From Schizophyllum amplum (Eukaryota; Basidiomycota; Agaricomycetes; Agaricales; Schizophyllaceae), in contig VDMD01000004.1 in the NCBI GenBank assembly GCA_007026445.1, forward strand, positions 1,612,001 through 1,676,000: a stretch of 64,000 nucleotides of DNA, read 5' to 3'. Below, piece after piece: positions 59,728 through 64,000 of this stretch. Position numbers and translations under genes: made by a program. Numbering within the stretch: the stretch's first letter is position 1; the number at the start of each line of letters is the position of its first letter. Below the pieces are notes generated by a model. The model saw only the letters and a program-made list of their open reading frames with translations, ran no database searches and had not been told where the DNA came from.

Positions 59728-60141
59728 TCAATCCCACTGTCAGAACGTAAGTTTATATGGCTGAAAGTCTAGTCGAGAAGACGCACCACCAAGCGCTCCT
59801 CCTGTCTGGGCTCTGGTGTGAACTTAGCAGGCTTATTGGCCTGCGAAGCTAGCTTGCCAGCATTCGGGTTGCTGCGCGCCACTCATTAGGCCTTATGCAA
59901 CCATATGTGAGCGCGACTTACTTGCGATTCACCCCGCGCCCCTCAGCCTGATAGGTGTCGCGTTAGGGACGGGGGCTTCGTACGGATAGAGGAGGTGTCT
60001 TACCGCCTTCGCTCGTGCCTCGGCAGCGGCCAGAGCGGCTGCGCGCGGATCCGAGGGTCTACTCGAGGTTGCGCCGCTGGAGGAGCCCAGGACCTGATGT
60101 TCACCAGTCGTATGGCTGGACTTCGAGCATAGTGAGCCCAT
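59728..60141 (-). CDS. Small membrane-anchored protein with a p97/Cdc48-interacting motif (SVIP-like)
   Basis: Four exons fit exactly: 60004-60141, 59922-59947 (26 bases), 59787-59871 and 59728-59736 (9 bases, coding Trp-Asp-stop). The product is 85 residues. The start MGSLCSKSSH has Gly2 and Ser6 of an N-myristoylation signal and Cys5, a likely palmitoylation site. Residues 33-43, RAAALAAAEAR, match the VIM consensus Rx5AAx2R by which SVIP and similar proteins bind the p97/Cdc48 N-domain. NPNAGKLASQ and the C-terminus PRQEERLVWD complete it. Human SVIP has the same order (myristoylated N-end, VIM). Orthology is inference; the gene structure is strongly supported by matching splice phases. 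Confidence 0.75.
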
Positions 60142-60579
60142 CGACGGAAAACGATGACGGCTCCGGACAAGGACCGAATGCCAAGATCGCACAGCACTGA
60201 ACACACAAGTATTTACTTCAGTCTCCTCCTGGTCCTCTCTCGCAGAGTTGCCAGACGCAACATGGTTTTGCGATGAGTGCTCAGTACTCAGTACGAGTAC
60301 TTGATTGCTTCGCAAGGTTCCCCTGAGATTCCTTCCATGGCCTATATATACAATACGATAATTTACAGTGCCACTGCAAGTAGGCAGGCCTACGCAGCGT
60401 GACCACACACTCGAACTTTCACTCTCCACTGAGAGGGAGATAGCTCGTGTTTCTCGTCGTGACGGACTGGGAGACAGAGAGAAGCGATTGAGGCTGACGT
60501 TGTCCGGTTGCGTACGAGGTAAAGGGTTCCACGTCTGTTGCACACAAGAGGTGTGAGAAAGCTCGCATGTCCGCGCAGT
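60142..60579. other. Between two minus-strand genes
   Basis: 438 bases. On the minus strand a frame (TWNPLPRTQPDNVSLNRF...) stays open through most of it. It could be an extra 3' exon of the upstream membrane-protein gene (intron 60541-60589), or chance. Confidence 0.4.
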
Positions 60580-61181
60580 TCATGCACGCACCTCCCACCA
60601 GCGCTTGCCAGAGTTCCAAGGTAATGTCACGTCAATGCCTGCTTTGAGCATACGCCCCTTGATTCCTGCACCGAGCAATAGGCCGAAGACCGTGAGCAGA
60701 AAGAGAGTGACCACTAGTTGGTCTCGAGGAGAATCCCGCTCTGCCATGGGATCAGCAGGTATGGTCAGGCGTAGTAAGTCGTTCACGCACGAAAACACCT
60801 GGCTTCGACGTCTCCCTCCTTGCCCGTGGCGGTGTCCGGGTCAGTGTCGCCAACAGACGCGCCAGCGCAGATAGGCAGGTTTTGGTTCAAGCACCACTGC
60901 TTCGTGCAGGACAGACACGGTTGCGCGGGATTGTCTGGAATGTCGAGGTGTAGAATTGTGTAATTGGACCCAAAGCAGATGCCTGAGTGTGTTAGACGCG
61001 TGAATTTGAGTAGGCGCCTAAATCGCGTACATTTGCAGAAGTTAGTAGCCTCCCACTTGTTCAAGATAGCGAGCGCAGGGGACTAGGAACAAAACAGCGT
61101 GAGATGGAGCCCTTCGACAGAGGTTTGCAGGCGCACAGAAAGCCAACTGAGAAACAGGAACAGCGGCAGCAGTCGATTCAT
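60580..61181 (-). CDS. Secretory-pathway membrane protein with a Cys-rich lumenal domain, unknown function
   Basis: From the ATG at 61181, MNRLLPLFLFLSWLSVRLQT is a signal peptide. A 36-base intron joins it to SSPALAILNKWEATNFCKC. Next, CFGSNYTILHLDIPDNP, PCLSCTKQWCLNQNLPICAG and GDTDPDTATGKEGDVEARCF make a compact Cys-rich domain. FQRDSPRDQLVVTLFLLTVF and GLLLGAGIKGRMLKAG form one membrane helix with a basic cytosolic edge. The frame ends WNSGKRWWEVRA with TGA, or may splice on from WWE into a Ser-rich tail. The GKEGDVEARCFQRDSPRD block looks like the core of an unnamed conserved family. It is divergent from ARP1, with 66 bases between start codons. Confidence 0.8.
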
Positions 61182-61247
61182 GATGATGGGGAGAGGCGAG
61201 AGCACCCGATCCGCATTTGGTATCGCGCCTCTTTGTCCCCTGCTCCC
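61182..61247. promoter_or_regulatory. 66-base shared promoter, ARP1 / membrane protein
   Basis: The start codons of two divergent genes are only 66 bases apart, so transcription of each probably starts inside the other's 5' region. No TATA box seen. Confidence 0.5.
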
Positions 61248-62744
61248 ATGTCTGCCGAGTTCGACGACGTCCTCACTAACCAACCGGTCGTCATAGACAA
61301 TGTAATACTGAAGAAAACACGCATAAGCCTGAGCTTAACTTCCTCCAGGGCTCCGGGACGATAAAGGCTGGTTTCGCAGGCCAGGATCATCCGAAATGCT
61401 TCTTCCCATCTTTGTGCGTACGTCGGCGCGCTCCTCCGGGTCGCGTGAAACATTGAGCATCGTATACAGCGTGGGGCGACCGAAGCATACGCGCGTTATG
61501 GCGGGCGCGCTTGAGGGGGACGTGTTCATCGGCAAGCGCGCGCAGGAGTTCCGCGGACTGCTGAAGATCAAGTACCCCATGGAACACGGCATTGTCACGG
61601 ACTGGGACGACATGGAACGGATATGGAGCTGGGTATATGCGGAGGAACTGGGGACACTATCAGAGGAGGTGCGACGATTCATAGCTTGTGGTGAACAGCC
61701 TGCTAACGCCGCGTCAGCATCCCGTCCTCTTGACAGAAGCACCGTTGAATCCACGAAGTAATCGTGACATTGCTGCCCAAATATTCTTCGACACATTCAA
61801 CGTTCCAGCAATGTTCACGTCCGTTCAAGCCGTCCTATCATTGTATGTGCTCCGCATGCCGCCCACGCGCTCTCGCCTCATGTCTGTGGCAGATACTCCT
61901 CCGGTCGCACAACGGGCATAGTACTGGACTCTGGTGATGGTGTCACTCACGCCGTCCCTGTATTTGAAGGCTTCTCTATGCCGCACGCTATCCGCAGAGT
62001 GGACGTTGCAGGTCGCGATGTTACTGAACATCTTCAACTGCTTCTTCGCAAAGCGGGCCATCATCTGCATACATCCGCGGAACGCGAAGTGGTCCGGACC
62101 ATCAAAGAGAAATGCTGCTACATTCCCATTAGCCCAGCGAAGGAGGAGAAGGACACAAACGGGCGAACAGAAGACTTCAGACTTCCGGATGGCAACGTCG
62201 TACAAGTGAAGTTATGTTGTATACTATACGAAGTCATCTTGCTGACAGCCAGAAAGCTGGGACCGGAGCGTTTCCGCGCGCCAGAGATACTGTTTAACCC
62301 AGAAATCATCGGTCAAGAATACGCCGGCGTACACCAAGTCATTGTCGACTCGATTACGCGCGTAGATCTTGACCTCCGGAAGAGCCTATACTCCAACATC
62401 GTATTGAGTGGGGGCAGCACATTGACCAAAGGTGCGTTTTCGCCATAAATACACACGTCCGACATGAATTGATGTGTATGTGGTGCAGGATTTGGTGACC
62501 GTCTGCTCAACGAAGTGAAGAAGCTCGCGTTGAAGGACATCAAGATTAAGATCTACGCACCACCAGAGAGGAAATACTCAACATGGATAGGCGGTTCCAT
62601 TCTTGCGGGGTTGAGTACTTTCAAGAAGGTCCGTCGCTCTCTCGTTGCATTGTACGTCTCGCTTACATTCCTCCGTAGATGTGGGTATCAGCAGAGGAGT
62701 ACCAAGAGGACCCGGATATCATCCACAAGAAGACGGGCTTCTAG
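61248..62744 (+). CDS. arp1: Centractin / actin-related protein ARP1 (dynactin)
   Basis: ARP1 forms the short filament of dynactin, which links dynein to cargo and drives nuclear and vesicle movement in hyphae. Start [18 protein letters not shown], then [20 protein letters not shown]. Nucleotide-binding and fold motifs: [97 protein letters not shown] and [18 protein letters not shown]. The C-terminus is [20 protein letters not shown]. Seven or so short introns. The join before [19 protein letters not shown] is the only uncertain one. Length near 375 residues matches ARP1 and not actin itself. Confidence 0.95.
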
Positions 62745-63765
62745 TGTGCATTTGGGGCCGTCGACTGGGCAACTTCCCTCTCCTTGTGACGGGACTTAAG
62801 AATCATATGGCACGTGATATACCGCACACTCATTGCTTTGTATGCTGTTCATTCGCTCATCCCCGCTATGATACCCTCTGTACTTATTCTTCTAGGTTCT
62901 TAGAGTCGTGCCATAATGAAAATCTTCGCATAGCACCTCGATTGCCCGACTTCGTCAATTAATCGGCATGCGTAGACACAGCCAGCGCGGTTGTCAAACC
63001 GTCAGACGTCTCGGCGCTCGCTTGACCGCATGTGGCTGGTCGTTCGCAACGCTTGCTTGTGTACACCTTCTGCGCTTTGGCGTTCTTTACGATGCAACGC
63101 CCGACGTCTCGCGGATCTTCTTGCCTGGATGGCATGCACTGGTGTACTCAACCTCATAGAAGGGAGGGACTCACGCAACCGCAACGCCACGACGTGCAAA
63201 GCATAGAAACTGCCCTCGAGCACGAGCACCACATCTTCAGAAAGGACTCGCCGAATTCGCAGCACTGGTGAGTAAAGTAGCCGGTCTTTAGCAATCTTGC
63301 AGTCGATGCCTCGACAAGGCATGCGAATGGCTTACTGAAGTCAACAGTGACCATTTGCGAGTACTACCCAAGACAACAGCGACTTGTGCACGGTCAGTTT
63401 CTGACGGTTCTGAGGGATCGCTCGGGTGTTACCACCACCACGGCAACAATTGGATACCAGCATCTGAGAGAGTAGCATCGCGCAGTAGGATCCCTCAAGC
63501 TGGTTTGTTCACTCAATATATCACGTTGTCCGCATTCACGATTATCCCACATAGATCATAGGGCTACGAAGCGGAAGGTGAAGTTCAGAATCACGGCGTA
63601 AGTTGAATGGCCCAGCGGCATTTGCCGAGTCATATGCAGTTCGACTTTCAGCCACTTTGGCACGCATGCACGTGACTGTGACGCCGCCCATCCGATCAGG
63701 GATAGCGAACGTCGAGCCCGCATCCTCAAGCACGTCGTCAACGTCCCCGACGACCTCAAGACAAA
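62745..63765. other. 1.0 kb upstream of RPL15, no supported gene
   Basis: Overlapping frames on both strands (for example 63154-63354 minus) have no recognisable domain. The right part must hold the RPL15 promoter. Confidence 0.45.
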
Positions 63766-64000
63766 ATGGGCGCATACAATACGTCTTTTCCTTCACCCAG
63801 ATTCGCAGTCAAGCCTGACTATGTGATTACAGTATATCGGCGAGCTGTACAAAAAGAAGCAGTCGGATGTCCTCCGGTTTTTGCTGCGCGTGCGGTGTGT
63901 TAGACCAGGTTTTCTCAACAGAACCTGAGCTGATGAATTGTCCGTGCTATCCAGGTGCTGGGAGTACCGTCAGCTCAATGTGATCCACCGTGCTTCGCGT
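63766..64000 (+). CDS. rpl15: 60S ribosomal protein eL15 (5' part; cut by the window edge)
   Basis: A large-subunit ribosomal protein. The ATG at 63766 reads MGAY. The next exon (from about 63833) gives YIGELYKKKQSDVLRFLLRV, and the one after it (from 63951) WEYRQLNVIHRASR, the exact eL15 order. The second intron is GTGTGT...TCCAG. The first exon should end MGAYK followed by a GT donor, but the sequence has TACAATACGT where TACAAG|GTACGT is expected, so the donor is missing two bases or is unusual. Confidence 0.9.

Noticed and set aside
63778..63832. AT-AC (U12-type) intron in RPL15
   Set aside because: The donor does not match the ATATCCTT consensus and there is no U12 branch site near the acceptor.

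Overview
The window is eukaryotic nuclear DNA, almost certainly from a basidiomycete and probably an agaricomycete (polypore-like). Genes are dense and lie on both strands. Nearly every gene is cut by many introns of about 40-60 bases, with donors such as GTGCGT, GTACGT or GTGAGT. Several proteins belong to families I know mainly from basidiomycetes (a CPL1-like secreted protein, small intron-dense proteins, TMEM135-like and DUF4870-like membrane proteins). Gene models below were spliced by eye, so conserved exons are firm while some terminal exons are tentative.

Layout. 1-8448: 5' two thirds of VPS13 on the minus strand, running off the left edge. 8.4-10.2 kb: no gene seen. 10.2-16.2 kb, plus strand: a six-exon unknown protein, an ELO fatty-acid elongase, and a PH-C2-RasGAP protein. 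16.5-18.4 kb (minus) and 19.8-21.5 kb (plus): two low-complexity proteins of unknown function. 21.8-35.3 kb: three minus-strand genes in tandem, AP-2 alpha adaptin, a DEAH/RHA helicase and REV3 (DNA polymerase zeta). 35.4-38.7 kb: the Fe-S co-chaperone HscB/Jac1 (divergent from REV3), a small membrane protein, and DPH7. 38.9-47.5 kb, plus strand: TMEM135-like, dysferlin-domain protein, glucose-6-phosphate 1-epimerase and the PP2A scaffold subunit. 48.9-52.9 kb: two secreted proteins and an isoaspartyl peptidase/L-asparaginase. 53.1-54.2 kb: a degenerate short-chain dehydrogenase. 54.5-55.5 kb: two different short inverted-repeat (MITE-like) elements side by side. 55.9-64 kb: RPS24, a DUF4870-like membrane protein, a 79-residue ORF, an 85-residue protein with a p97/Cdc48-binding (VIM) motif, a cysteine-rich membrane protein, the dynactin actin-related protein ARP1, and the start of RPL15.

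Most of the window is conserved housekeeping: membrane contact and lipid traffic (VPS13, ELO, TMEM135, dysferlin-domain protein), endocytosis and dynein transport (AP-2, ARP1), translation (RPS24, RPL15, DPH7), translesion synthesis (REV3), Fe-S assembly (HscB) and signalling (RasGAP, PP2A-A). I see no biosynthetic cluster, CRISPR array or virus. The most distinctive items are the pair of MITE-like elements (one with five TGTCCGACA motifs and a tRNA-like core), the VIM-motif protein with tiny exons, and a set of single-base indels in otherwise perfectly conserved genes (helicase, HscB, DPH7, RPS24). The indels look more like consensus errors than biology.
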